A stretch of 64,000 bases of DNA from Sphingobacteriia bacterium (GTDB lineage: Bacteria; Bacteroidota; Bacteroidia; Bacteroidales; UBA7960): contig JAABRR010000007.1 in the NCBI GenBank assembly GCA_011390785.1, positions 1-64,000 of the forward strand. The letters run 5' to 3'. Shown piece by piece: positions 48,108 through 58,200 of the stretch. Below the pieces are notes generated by a model. The model worked only from the letters and a program-made list of their open reading frames with translations, was not told the DNA's origin and did not search any database. The position numbers were made by a program, and so were the translations under genes. Numbering within the stretch: the stretch's first letter is position 1; each line of letters starts with the position of its first letter.

Positions 48108-48868
48108 TATGATTCCTGGTAAGAAGTTGTTAAAATTTCGGGAAATCCATTGATCATTTCTATATTGAGCCTGTATTCAGGGGCATTTTCTATTATTTGT
48201 TGTTCACTGATGGGTTTTCTTGTTACACAATTAAAGTTGATTTCTTTTGCTATATCTTTGCCTGCTTTGATCTTGTGGGCCAGTTGAAACAAAATGTCTT
48301 CTGATACTTCTGCCAGTAGGGGGTTATTTCTTACCACAAGCATAAATTTATCATCTTTCTGCTTTTTTACTACAATGGCATTGGGGCGTATGAGACGGGC
48401 CACAACCAGGGTAAGGGGATAATTATCGTTGAGTATAATATCGTCGGTAGAAACGGAATCATTCTCATTAATAATGGGGATGATATCTTTTTCTAGCAGG
48501 TTTATAAGGGTATTTCTGGCATTTTTCTTCCTTACCGGGTTATCGGCCACATCGCGTGTAATAAGTACCTGTGCCACCATTTGGTCGAAACCATCAAAGA
48601 ACATCTGGTAATACTTCATCAGATCGGCCTGACCAATGGCTGCTATGGCTTGTTTTGTAATCAATTCGGTGGGTGGCTCTGGCAGGCCCATTTTTGCGGT
48701 ACCCAACATTATGGCTCCAGATGTTACAATCAAAATCCGAAATCCGGCATTGCGTAAATTTGTAATAATCATAGCCAGATGCTCCATTTTTGGAAGACTT
48801 AATTTCCCATCTCCTTCAAATAAGGTATCTATTTCGACACGGAAAATAAGTGTATAACTTTTTTGCAT
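48107..48868 (-). CDS. Degenerate ProB paralogue, probable non-catalytic partner of glutamate 5-kinase
   Basis: 253 residues from the ATG at 48868 (a GTG at 48892 inside argH is the alternative). It aligns with ProB along its whole length: IVTSGAIMLGTAKMGL, AIAAIGQADLMKYYQMFF, QVLITRDVADN, IPIINENDSVSTDDIIL. However KVGT has become RVEI, the SDIDGLYSADP block is replaced by a KKQKDDKFMLVV region, and the GTGGM-Lys loop is gone. The two lysines needed for phosphoryl transfer are therefore lost while the glutamate/feedback-binding parts are kept. The frame is intact and tightly coupled to argH and proB, so it is likely an expressed pseudoenzyme with a regulatory role. Confidence 0.8.
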   Translation of the reverse strand: MQKSYTLIFRVEIDTLFEGDGKLSLPKMEHLAMIITNLRNAGFRILIVTSGAIMLGTAKMGLPEPPTELITKQAIAAIGQADLMKYYQMFFDGFDQMVAQVLITRDVADNPVRKKNARNTLINLLEKDIIPIINENDSVSTDDIILNDNYPLTLVVARLIRPNAIVVKKQKDDKFMLVVRNNPLLAEVSEDILFQLAHKIKAGKDIAKEINFNCVTRKPISEQQIIENAPEYRLNIEMINGFPEILTTSYQES

Positions 48869-48881
48869 GTTTTTACTACTA

Positions 48882-50222
48882 TTATATATCACCCATAAGG
48901 GTTTTGAGAGCTACATCAGATTTCATAAAATTAAACTGGTAGAGTACGGCATCCATTTTTTGCACTATCATATTATTACATAAATTACCGATACTTCCTT
49001 CGTGGGTATGATGAAGGTCCTTTTTGGGTTTGTATGTTTTGTCTGCAATTGTTTGTGCAACCATTTTGTATGCATTTCTAAAAGGAATACCCTCCAGCAC
49101 GAGTTTGTTCACTTCTTCAACACTAAAAATTGAATCATACATTTCATTCTTTATGATTTCAGGATTTACCTGCAGGTTCTCCATCAGAATATTGGCCATC
49201 GACAGACATTCATTTATTTCGTCGAAGGCAGTCATGAAGCTTTCTTTTGTTACCTGATAGTCACGATTGTAGCCTGATGGCAGATTGGTGGTTACCAGGC
49301 TTATCTCGTTGGGTAGCGACATAAGTTTGTTGCAGCGTGCCCGCATCATTTCAAATGCATCCGGGTTTTTTTTATGGGGCATGATACTGGAGCCTGTGGT
49401 AAATTCATCAGGCAGCGAAAAAAACCGGAAGTTTTGCCCGCTAAACAAACAAACATCCATCGACAAACGAGACAATGTATTTGCCAGTGATGCCAATGCA
49501 TAAGCAATGGTACGTTCATTTTTGGAACGACTGATCTGTGCATAGGCAACATTTACCTGTAAATTGTTAAATCCGAGCAATTGGGTGGTCAGCGATCTGT
49601 TTATGGGAAAGGATGAGCCATAACCTGCTGCTGAACCCAGTGGATTCTGATCACTAATGCGGTAAGCCGCCAGCAGGAGCTGAACGTCATCTACCAGGCT
49701 TTCGGCAAAGGCTCCAAACCATAATCCAAAAGAAGAGGGCATGGCTACCTGCATATGTGTATAGCCCGGCATAAGCACATCTTTATGGGTGTTACTTAAC
49801 TGAATCAGGGTTTTGAAAAGCTGATGGCTTAAATGCACCGTGTTTTTTAATGCTTCACGGGTAAATAGTTTCAGATCAACCAAAACCTGATCGTTTCTTG
49901 AGCGCCCGGTATGTAGTTTCTTGCCCACTTCACCCAACTTCCTGGTTAGCATAATCTCTACCTGGCTGTGTACATCCTCCACATCATCTTCAATATAAAA
50001 ATTATCAGCCAGAATGTCTTTTAATATTTCAGCCAGCGCTTTTTCCATCTGCTCTAATTCATCGGGGGTTATTATCCCAATATTTTCCAACATTCTGGCA
50101 TGAGCAATGCTTCCCAGCACATCATACGGAGCTAGTTTCTTATCAAGAATCCGATCGTTGGACACGGTAAAGTCTTCAACAGACTTTACCGTATTAAACC
50201 CTTTTTCCCAAAGCTTTTTCAT
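48882..50222 (-). CDS. argH: Argininosuccinate lyase
   Basis: 446 residues of the fumarase/aspartase superfamily. HTGRSRNDQV (early), SSFPINRSL and the flexible catalytic loop TGSSIMPHKKNPDAFEMMRARC with its Ser are all present. It splits argininosuccinate into arginine and fumarate. It follows argG by 23 bases and precedes the degenerate ProB by 13, in one minus-strand operon. Confidence 0.96.
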   Translation of the reverse strand: MKKLWEKGFNTVKSVEDFTVSNDRILDKKLAPYDVLGSIAHARMLENIGIITPDELEQMEKALAEILKDILADNFYIEDDVEDVHSQVEIMLTRKLGEVGKKLHTGRSRNDQVLVDLKLFTREALKNTVHLSHQLFKTLIQLSNTHKDVLMPGYTHMQVAMPSSFGLWFGAFAESLVDDVQLLLAAYRISDQNPLGSAAGYGSSFPINRSLTTQLLGFNNLQVNVAYAQISRSKNERTIAYALASLANTLSRLSMDVCLFSGQNFRFFSLPDEFTTGSSIMPHKKNPDAFEMMRARCNKLMSLPNEISLVTTNLPSGYNRDYQVTKESFMTAFDEINECLSMANILMENLQVNPEIIKNEMYDSIFSVEEVNKLVLEGIPFRNAYKMVAQTIADKTYKPKKDLHHTHEGSIGNLCNNMIVQKMDAVLYQFNFMKSDVALKTLMGDI

Positions 50223-50245
50223 TGTTTCCTGATTAAAATTTGTAC

Positions 50246-51499
50246 TTATTTCGATTGTCCGTTTTTCTTTCGCATTTCGGTAATGGCATGGTGGGCCATC
50301 AGCCGTATGGCGTTAATTTTAATGAACCCTTCGCTGTCCTGCTGGTTGAAGCCACCTTCAATATCCATGCTCGACAGGTTCTGGTTGTATAATGAGCTGG
50401 GCGATTCGCGGCCATCGATCATCACGTTGCCTTTGTAGAGGGTAAGGTAAACCACGCCATCAATAAGTTCCTGACTTTTGTTAATGGCTGCCATTAAAAA
50501 TTCCATTTCGGGACTGAACCAGAAACCATTGTAGGCAAACTCGGCAAAAACCGGAGAAAGCATATTTCGAAGTTTCATTACTTCGCGGTCCATGGCGATA
50601 CCTTCTATATCCATGTGTGCCGCAAGTAATATCGTGCCACCAGGGGTTTCGTAAATGCCACGCGATTTAATACCTACATACCGGTTTTCAACCATATCGA
50701 GCAATCCGATCCCGTTTTCTGCACCCAACTTATTTAGATAGATAAAGAGTTCGAGGGGCTGGGTTTCTGTGGTTCCGTCGTCAAGGTTTACAACCTTTAT
50801 CGGATTACCATCTTTAAAATAAACAGCAATGTGGGTTTCTTTATCAGGAGCATCCTGAGGCATTTTGATCTTGCTCATGATTTCACGCTCAGCTTTGTAG
50901 GCCGGGTCTTCCAATACCCCTGCTTCATGGCTGATGTGCAGTAGGTTATCGTCTTCGCTATAAGGCTTCTTCAGGGTTGATTTAACTGGGATGCCTTCCT
51001 TGGCTGCGTAATTCAATAAATCCGTACGACCCTGAAATTCATTAAGAAACTCTTTGTCTTTCCATGGAGCAAATACCTTGATCTGTGGATTCTGTGCATA
51101 GTAGGTAAGCTCAAACCGCACCTGGTCGTTTCCTTTTCCTGTGGCACCATGCGATACAATGGTTGCCCCTTCTGCTTCGGCTATCTCGATCTGTCGTTTG
51201 GCAATTACCGGGCGTGCCAGTGCTGTGCCAAGCAGATATCTGCCCTCATAAACGGCATTGGCTTTTATGGCGGGGAATATATAATCGGTAACAAATTCTT
51301 CTTTCAGGTCTTCAATATACACTTTCGACGCGCCAATGGCCAAAGCTTTTTCTTTTACTTCTACATAATCATCGTCCTGTCCAACATCGCCAACATAAGC
51401 AATTACTTCATAGCCTTTGTTGATAAGCCATTTTAAAATAACTGATGTGTCGAGTCCACCACTGTATGCCAATACGATTTTTTCCTTTTTTTCTGTCAT
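50246..51499 (-). CDS. argG: Argininosuccinate synthase
   Basis: 417 residues. The ATP pyrophosphatase loop is [11 protein letters not shown] (about 11-21); [16 protein letters not shown] is the citrulline/aspartate site signature. It joins citrulline and aspartate at the cost of ATP. It is the first structural gene after argR; an arginine-box-like site lies about 215 bases upstream of its start. Confidence 0.96.
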   Translation of the reverse strand: MTEKKEKIVLAYSGGLDTSVILKWLINKGYEVIAYVGDVGQDDDYVEVKEKALAIGASKVYIEDLKEEFVTDYIFPAIKANAVYEGRYLLGTALARPVIAKRQIEIAEAEGATIVSHGATGKGNDQVRFELTYYAQNPQIKVFAPWKDKEFLNEFQGRTDLLNYAAKEGIPVKSTLKKPYSEDDNLLHISHEAGVLEDPAYKAEREIMSKIKMPQDAPDKETHIAVYFKDGNPIKVVNLDDGTTETQPLELFIYLNKLGAENGIGLLDMVENRYVGIKSRGIYETPGGTILLAAHMDIEGIAMDREVMKLRNMLSPVFAEFAYNGFWFSPEMEFLMAAINKSQELIDGVVYLTLYKGNVMIDGRESPSSLYNQNLSSMDIEGGFNQQDSEGFIKINAIRLMAHHAITEMRKKNGQSK

Positions 51500-51711
51500 G
51501 ATGATATTTAAAATTTAGATAGTTAATAAAACTTTTATTTGAGATTACTTTAAATTTATATGATGACCATTTTTAATCCTTGAATTCCTGCTACCGGGCA
51601 AAGCTGTCGTGTTTTTTTAAGGGGGAGTTGATCTTATGTAATAACAAAATCAGCACAATCATAATTTTAGTAAGAGCTTTTACAGCATTTTAAATGTTTT
51701 TACCAGGCGAT

Positions 51712-51729
51712 ATTGAATAATATTTCATG
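51712..51729 (-). promoter_or_regulatory. Arginine-box-like operator upstream of argG
   Basis: The core TGAATAATATTTCA (51714-51727) differs in one base from the ArgR palindrome TGAATwwwwATTCA. It lies between the argR stop and argG, about 215 bases before the argG start codon. Only a single box is seen here. Confidence 0.55.
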
Positions 51730-51755
51730 AAGTTAGACAGGAAGCAAGGCGTAAT

Positions 51756-52217
51756 TCAGGAAATGAAGGGCCTTAAGCATTGCACCAGATCTTGCCTGGG
51801 AATCCCTTCCCTGGCAATTACCAGCAGGGTATCGTCGCCGGCTATGGTGCCTATAATTTCGAAAGCATTGATAGCATCTATTCTGTAAGCCATGCTGCTG
51901 GCAAAACCGGGCAGCGTTTTAATTACAGCCATATTGGATGTGTAATCTACAGAAATAAATCCTGAAGGTTGGCCCGAAAGGGGAGCAGATCCGTTTTGAG
52001 AAGCTTGCTGTAATTGTGATTCTGGTAAAACGTAAATCATACCCTTTTCATCATCAGGAACTTTAATCGCTTTTAGATATCGAAGGTCGCGCGATAAGGT
52101 GGCCTGGGTAAATCCATGTCCAGGTTTATTCAGTATTTCCAGCAGTTCTTCCTGGCTGCTTATCTTGCTGCTTTGTATTATTTTTCTAATTTCTAAAAGT
52201 CGGGCTGTTTTGCTCAT
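51756..52217 (-). CDS. argR: Arginine repressor
   Basis: 153 residues, the usual ArgR size. The N-terminal winged helix (about 1-70) contains SSQEELLEILNKPG and the recognition helix FTQATLSRDLRYL; the C-terminal oligomerisation/arginine-binding domain contains GTIAGDDTLLVIARE with its two Asp residues. It senses arginine and controls the genes downstream, and probably itself, since two operator-like boxes cover its promoter. Confidence 0.94.
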   Translation of the reverse strand: MSKTARLLEIRKIIQSSKISSQEELLEILNKPGHGFTQATLSRDLRYLKAIKVPDDEKGMIYVLPESQLQQASQNGSAPLSGQPSGFISVDYTSNMAVIKTLPGFASSMAYRIDAINAFEIIGTIAGDDTLLVIAREGIPRQDLVQCLRPFIS

Positions 52218-52272
52218 TATGAATAAATATGCAATTAAAATGCAAAATTATACATTTTGTTTACAACCGCAA
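52218..52272 (-). promoter_or_regulatory. argR promoter overlapped by two tandem arginine boxes
   Basis: On the minus strand TTG (52272-52270) and TAATTTTG (52250-52243) are spaced by 19 bases, matching the Bacteroidota -33/-7 consensus. Two ArgR-like palindromes lie on it: TGAATAAATATGCA (52220-52233) and TGCAAAATTATACA (52241-52254). Taken as 18-bp boxes they are 3 bp apart, the spacing of classic ArgR operator pairs; the second covers the -7 element. This predicts autorepression. Confidence 0.65.
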
Positions 52273-52320
52273 GATTATTATAAAAAAAAGTGATAAAATG
52301 GGGTAAAAAAATTTGTGTAG

Positions 52321-52432
52321 CTATTCAGGATATTTAGGCTGGGGGCTGAAGGCTTTTCTAATTTAGCAGGTTAAACAATTCCTGGGTTTTATTCAGTCTG
52401 GTTTATTCCAACAGTCTATCAAACTACAGCCT
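52321..52432. repeat. Degenerate repeat element, copy B (partner 47091-47268)
   Basis: It begins CTATTCAGGATATTTAGGCT, continues with GGCTGAAGGCTTTT and ends AGTCTATCAAACTACAGCCT, matching the ends of copy A in the same orientation. The spacer from 52433 to 52666 holds nothing I can define. Confidence 0.6.
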
Positions 52433-52666
52433 TAAAGCCTGATAGGTTTTAAATGTGTAAAGTATTTATATTCAGCAAGATAGGTGTTTGGCTAATGAAA
52501 ATCAGTAAATTAAAAAGATACAGAATGAAAAATTATGATAATTTTACGGGCTGTTTCAGAGCTATCTGTTTTTTAAGGCGTTATTTATCAATTTGGAAAA
52601 GGTAAGAAAAAGAAGGAAAACGATTTTCTTACTCATTTTGTATCACTCAAAAATTAAATACAAGTT

Positions 52667-54094
52667 ATGAACAAACTAACAAATGAATTACCGGGCAGTG
52701 CCAATCTGCCAAGAATCATTTTTTTATCGGTGGTGGCCACCCTGGGCGGGTTCCTTTTTGGGTTCGACAGCGGTGTTATAAATGGTACCGTTGATGGGTT
52801 GCAGCAGGCTTTTAATTCTGATGCCATAGGTACAGGTTTCAACGTAGCATCTATGTTGCTTGGTTGTGCTGCAGGTGCTTTTTTTGCTGGCACCCTGGCC
52901 GATAAATTTGGCCGTAAATATGTGTTGTTACTAGCTGCGTTTGCTTTTATGGTAAGTGCCTGGGGATCGGGTATTGCAGGCAGTTCAACAGAATTTGTTA
53001 TTTACCGTATTATAGGTGGCTTGGCTGTAGGTGCCGCCAGCATTCTCTCTCCTGCCTATATTGGTGAAATTGCTCCCCCGCAAATCCGGGGCCGATTGAT
53101 TTCTCTCCAACAACTGGCTATTGTACTCGGGTTGTTTTTTGCCTTCTTCAGCAATTATAGTCTGGCGGCAGCTTCTGGTGGTGTTTCCAACGAATTTTGG
53201 TGGGGTTTTGAAACCTGGCAATGGATGTTTTGGGTAGAATTGCTTCCTGCATTTTTATTTTTCTTTTTCCTTTTGTTTATTCCGGAGTCTCCGCGTTATC
53301 TGGTAGCTGTTGGAAAATTTGAAAAAGCAACCAATGTGTTGGCAAGTCTTACCAATTTAACCCTTGCCAAACAGCAGGTTGAAGATATTAAAACTACTGT
53401 TAGTGCACAACATAAGCCACGCTTTTCTGATATCATTAACGGAAAAACCGGTAAAGTGCATCCTATTGTTTGGGTAGGTATTGCTCTGGCAGCTTTGCAG
53501 CAGTTTACCGGGATTAACGTAGTATTTTACTATGGCTCTGTTCTTTGGCAGGCAGCAGGATTTACAGAATCTGATGCCCTGTTGCAAAACGTAATAACAG
53601 GCTCTGTAAATATTGGATTTACCTTTGTTGCCATATACCTGGTTGAAAGGGTAGGGCGTAAGCCATTGCTTATGATTGGTGGTTTAGGACAGGCTGTTAT
53701 GCTGGGAATATTGGCCTTGCTTTTCACCTCAGGAACACTTGATGCCGATAACAGGCTTATCCTTCCCGGAAATAACAGTCTTTATGCATTGATAGCAGCC
53801 AATGGTTATGTTGCCTTTTTTGCTTTTACCTGGGGCCCCATCATGTGGGTAATGCTTGGCGAGATGTTCTCCAACCGTTTCAGGGGAGCTGCTCTGGCGA
53901 TGGCCGGATTGGTACAATGGGTTTCCAACTTCCTGATTACCATTACTTTCCCGATACTTCTCACATCTATTGGATTGGGAGTATCTTACGGTATCTACGC
54001 TGCCTTTGGTGTTGTGGCCTTTGTTGTAGTTCGTAAGTATGTTACCGAAACGAAAGGCAAAACTCTCGAAGAAATTTCCCACTCTCAGGAGTAA
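52667..54094 (+). CDS. MFS sugar porter (SP family)
   Basis: 475 residues with 12 predicted helices. The signature motifs of the sugar porter family are present: GFLFGFDSGVINGT in helix 1, DKFGRKY after helix 2, GLAVGAASILSPAYIGEIAPPQIRGRL, PESPRYLV before the central loop, QQFTGINVVFYYG in helix 7, VERVGRKPLL and a final KGKTLEEI. It should bring a monosaccharide in with protons, like XylE or GlcP; the substrate cannot be told. It has its own terminator and no operon partners. Confidence 0.9.
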   Translation: MNKLTNELPGSANLPRIIFLSVVATLGGFLFGFDSGVINGTVDGLQQAFNSDAIGTGFNVASMLLGCAAGAFFAGTLADKFGRKYVLLLAAFAFMVSAWGSGIAGSSTEFVIYRIIGGLAVGAASILSPAYIGEIAPPQIRGRLISLQQLAIVLGLFFAFFSNYSLAAASGGVSNEFWWGFETWQWMFWVELLPAFLFFFFLLFIPESPRYLVAVGKFEKATNVLASLTNLTLAKQQVEDIKTTVSAQHKPRFSDIINGKTGKVHPIVWVGIALAALQQFTGINVVFYYGSVLWQAAGFTESDALLQNVITGSVNIGFTFVAIYLVERVGRKPLLMIGGLGQAVMLGILALLFTSGTLDADNRLILPGNNSLYALIAANGYVAFFAFTWGPIMWVMLGEMFSNRFRGAALAMAGLVQWVSNFLITITFPILLTSIGLGVSYGIYAAFGVVAFVVVRKYVTETKGKTLEEISHSQE

Positions 54095-54118
54095 TCTTTT
54101 CTTCTTCAGATATTTAAT

Positions 54119-54148
54119 AAAAAAGCCGGTTTTTACCGGCTTTTTTTT
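54119..54148 (+). terminator. Terminator of the sugar porter gene
   Basis: AAAAAAGCCGG, a 6-base loop, and CCGGCTTTTTTTT: an 11-bp stem ending in eight T. It may also serve the minus-strand gene at 54206-54427. Confidence 0.9.
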
Positions 54149-54205
54149 ATAACAAAGGGTGATTATGGAAGAGATGAACCTTTAGTAAAACCATCAATTT
54201 GTAAT

Positions 54206-54427
54206 TTATCCTTCACGGGTCTTTCTGCTTCCAACAAAAACAATTACACCTCCAATAACCATAGCAGCAGCACCCAACAACGGAGACCAGTTTACTTCTT
54301 TTTCTTTCTCGCGGGTAACTTCAATATCGCCAAGCTCAACAACCGATTCTTCGATTTTAAAATCTATCCCGGTATAGATAGTAAAAAGAAGCCCCAATAC
54401 AATAAGAATAATTCCCAGTATTTTCAT
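54206..54427 (-). CDS. Small two-helix membrane protein
   Basis: 73 residues. One hydrophobic helix at about 4-20 (ILGIILIVLGLLFTIYTG) and another at about 49-66 (LLGAAAMVIGGVIVFVG) flank an acidic/basic middle (GDIEVTREKEKEVNW). Similar small inner-membrane proteins are common in Bacteroidota and often sit beside CsbD-like stress genes, as here. No function is known. Confidence 0.7.
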   Translation of the reverse strand: MKILGIILIVLGLLFTIYTGIDFKIEESVVELGDIEVTREKEKEVNWSPLLGAAAMVIGGVIVFVGSRKTREG

Positions 54428-54500
54428 AAGATTATTTTTTAAAATTACAGATTACAGATTGAATATTTCCGATTACTGATCACCAATCACCAACCACCAC

Positions 54501-54686
54501 TTACAAATTGGTAAGCATTTTTTCGATCTCTTCCCTTCCTTTATCAAGTCTTTTTTGCAATCTGCCAATGAGTTCTTCTTCTTTTCCTTCTTCGTATAAC
54601 AGATCGTCATCAGTAAGGACGGAGTATTTCTGTTTGAGTTTACCTTTTATTGTATTCCAGTTTCCTTCTAATTTTAATTTTTCCAT
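54501..54686 (-). CDS. CsbD-family stress protein
   Basis: 61 residues, mostly helical and charged. GNWNTIKGKLKQKY followed by LTDDDLLYEEGKEEELIGRLQ is the CsbD-like signature (KGKxKQKxGxLTDDDL). CsbD proteins are induced under general stress in other bacteria; their molecular role is unknown. It lies 73 bases upstream of the small membrane protein on the same strand. Confidence 0.85.
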   Translation of the reverse strand: MEKLKLEGNWNTIKGKLKQKYSVLTDDDLLYEEGKEEELIGRLQKRLDKGREEIEKMLTNL

Positions 54687-54935
54687 GATAAGTAATTTTA
54701 CGATTCAATTAATAATAGGGCATATAAAAGAAAATACCTTGCCTTAAATTATTTTGAATGGCAGGCATCGAATTATAAATATCAGAATATCATTTATTTA
54801 TAAGCGGTTTTATAAATATGCTAAATCTGCCACAATATTATTGGGGTGACTAAAAATATAAAATGATTGCCCAAAGTGGGGAAATATTTATACAATAAGT
54901 GCTTTGGATAATTATTTTTTGAAAGGGATAGATTG
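54687..54935. other. AT-rich spacer upstream of the CsbD gene
   Basis: No coding frame or hairpin is evident. The minus-strand promoter of the CsbD gene must lie here but no clean consensus pair is visible. Confidence 0.4.
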
Positions 54936-55174
54936 TTATGTGGAGATGTTCAGGATTCCAACTTCCTGATTCAATATTTTGATTACCCTGTTTGGATTGC
55001 CTGGCCCTTCGTGCCGATTGTGAAACTTTCCGTTGCCGTCAGTTTTAACTAACAGTTCATGTGTAGAGCGATTATAAGGGACTTTAGTCCCATTGATTCA
55101 GTTTTTTTAACAAGCACATCTGTTTTCCCCGAAGGAGTAATCTGTGAGTAGTCGTGGGCACTTACCATATCCAT
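54936..55174 (-). pseudogene. Frameshifted remnant of an unidentified gene
   Basis: On the minus strand a frame starting at 55174 reads MDMVSAHDYSQITPSGKTDV, then LVKKTES, and stops at 55049. A second frame takes over just where the first loses sense (NGTKVPYNRSTHELLVKTDG, then KFHNRHEGPGNPNRVIKILN) and stops at 54936. The two join plausibly with one frameshift near 55090. The composition is protein-like, but I do not recognise the family. Confidence 0.4.
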
Positions 55175-55241
55175 GGATCGGAAGGATAAAGTATATTAAT
55201 CGTCCCCGTTAAGGCCGGCATTGAACTTAGCAGCCCGGAAT

Positions 55242-58200
55242 TTAAAGATTCCCAAATTTCCGCGTTTGGAAAGTATAGGTATCGGTTAACCGGATGATGT
55301 ATAAACCCTTTTGGCGGGTAGTGAAAGTATGCTCGAAAAAGCTGTCTTCAGGCACAAATTCGTTACGGTACACTTCCCTGCCAAACAGATCAAACACTCG
55401 CATTTGCAAAAATTCACCGGGTTGCACCCTGGCCCAAACCGTAGCCTGGTTTTGGCGATAGAGAATGTTTACGATTTTCAGGCTGTTGTATTTCTCTGTT
55501 CCTGAAGAAACTGCTGTCCAGTCGCTGTATTCATACGAACCGTCGAAATCGGTTTGCTTTAACCGGTAGTAATTGATACCGGTTAGGGGATGGGGATCGG
55601 TAAACTGGTAAGTGAGTGTTTGGTTCGAATTGCCTGCCCCCTGCACGTGGCCGATAATTTCAACAGACCGCATATCTGCGCTTCGCTCCAGGGTAAAGAA
55701 ATCGTTGTTGATTTCAGAGGCTGTGGCCCAGGATAGTAACACTTCAGAATCATTGCTGCTGGCTGTAAAGTGAAGCAGTTCGATTGGGAGTGGGTTTTCG
55801 TTGGAATCGCCACCCAAGGTAAAATCGGAGAAGCCGGACATACCTGAATGAATTATTGTATCATCTGTAAAAGATACAAATACACCATCAATACTCCAGG
55901 TATAAGATTCCGATGGACTTTTCAAGATTCTGATGTTTTCCGGTACATCAACACCCGGAAAGTCACTTGCATCAAGACTAAGCGTATAAGTCCCACTGGA
56001 AAGTCCATTGCCTGCATTGATTCGCCAGAATCCTTTCTCCGACAGGTTGTTGAAATTAATACCATCCGTAGTTGGGGGCAGTATTCCGAAGTATCCTGCA
56101 GGGATCTCCTCAATAAATTCAGCGGTGAGAGTACCACCATTCGTGTTTGAAGTAAACTCAACGATTGCCGGGTTGTAAGTAGTCTTTCCCACAGGGAAAA
56201 GAAAAGTCCCGGTAGAAGCGGGTACCCAGCGGGTAATTTTTCCGCGGATAGCGCCCTCTTCATAGATTAAATTGCCAGATAATTCAGGACTACTGCCAAC
56301 GATTAATTCATGGTCGGAATTTACCAGAATGCCCCGTCGCATAAATATCCTTTCTGAAACTTCAACATCAGCAGTAAGTGTAACGACATTTTCCTGATTC
56401 GTTTTTTCAACATTTAAACGGCTTACCGTTGCCGGTAATCCTGTTCCGGTAACCTGATCTACGCTTCCAATGAGTGCATAACCCGCTGAAGAGCTGAATA
56501 CCCTTCCGTTTGTTCTGATATTTCCTGTTTCACCGTTAAGATTGATACCATCTTCTGAGCCATATTTTAACGTTGCATCCGCGTTAATACTCACAATGCC
56601 TGAGGATCCGGTTATAGAATACAGACTACCGATTTTAAGACTTGCAGGAGAGTTTACATTCATGGTGCCATTTACCTGGAAGCCAGAACCAACCACAACA
56701 TTGGCTGCATCAAATTCGTCGTTTAATTCAAGAGCATTAATGTCAATATTGAAATAGGTTTTACCCCCACGAATACTATGGGTTTGAGATGAAGAAGTAC
56801 CGTACCATTCAATGGTACCGCCGCTAAGGTTGTAATCTCCGGTTAATTGAGGCAGTGGTACACCTTTCGCGCTCATCCTAAACCGTGAATTATCACTCAT
56901 TTCCAAATCAGCACTACCACTAAAGGTAGAACTGACAACATCCAGCACAGTATTGTCATCTTTTATGGTAACCGTACCGCTTATGTTACTAATGGCCGAT
57001 GATGTATTTTTTGTACCCCCACCGCTGAAAATAAGGCTGTGGTAGTTGCGTCCGCCCCGGAGCGTTTGGGTGCCTGGACCACCGTTGAGTTCGATGGTGC
57101 CGCCAGTTAATTGATAGGGACCTGTTAGTTGTGGAACGTATTGTGGGGCAGTGGTAAGTTCGGCTATTTGGTAGGTACCACCGGACATGACCAGTCGGCC
57201 ACTGCCATTGATTGGGTTTGCGGCTGATGAAACCAGCGTTCCTGATCTGATTTCGAGCCGACCACCAAGAGGGTCAAGCTGTGTTCCGTCAGAAATTCCA
57301 ATTCCATTGGTAAGGGTCAGGAAGTCTGTATCATTTTCGAGTTCAACGATCAGGATTTTACCGGTACTGCCGGTTGAGAGGGCATCGCCGGTAACCTGGT
57401 TTTGCTTACCCACATAGTGGAAAGTGGCGATTTGGCTGATGGATCGGTTTGATGCTGCAATGTTTTGAATATTTCCGGTAGAACCTGTTGATGCAGATAA
57501 TCCATCAGGACTGGAAATGATCAATGTTGAAGCCTGCTGAGATGAAAAGCTGTTTGAGCCTCCAATCTGTCTGATATTTAATGCAGTAGAGCCATTAAAC
57601 CCAAAATTTAATCCTGCCCCCGATTCGATTGTGATAGCACAATTACCGTTGAATTGCAAGTCATTAACCGTAAGCAAAATATTGGATCCATTTTTTGCAA
57701 AAAATCTCCACGAATTTATCTGGGGTGCAACATTCACCGATTGTAGACCATTCCCGGTGAAGTTGAAACTGCTATTTGCCGGAGTTCCATCATTTGTTAC
57801 CGTAACGCCTGGAGCAATTGACAAATCACCCTTAAGATTTACATTAATCCCCCCTGCGTTTCCTCCACCTGAATGAAACAGTTTAAGAACTCCGGAATTT
57901 GTAACAAGATTACCTTCAATGGTGAGCGTCTGAGATGTTGATGTACCTGAAAATGTACTTGTAAGACCCAACGTGCCTGAATTATGAATCAGATTTCGGG
58001 TAATAATGGCAGAGGGTGTGTTGGTATTTGAGAACATTACAAGGGGTGATGAACCAGAATTTGTAATTATTAAGTTTTCGCAGAGCGTTAGATCAGTATT
58101 TCCACCAACCAAAACCCAGGTATTATCAACGCTTATGTCAATGATTAAATCACCAAACTTTGCCCCCTGTGAATTATCGGCTACTGTGCCATAAATATTG

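Noticed and set aside
48107-48868. Treating the first proB copy as an active glutamate 5-kinase
   Set aside because: The phosphate-binding Lys in KVGT and the GTGGM loop Lys are both absent, so ordinary catalysis is not expected.
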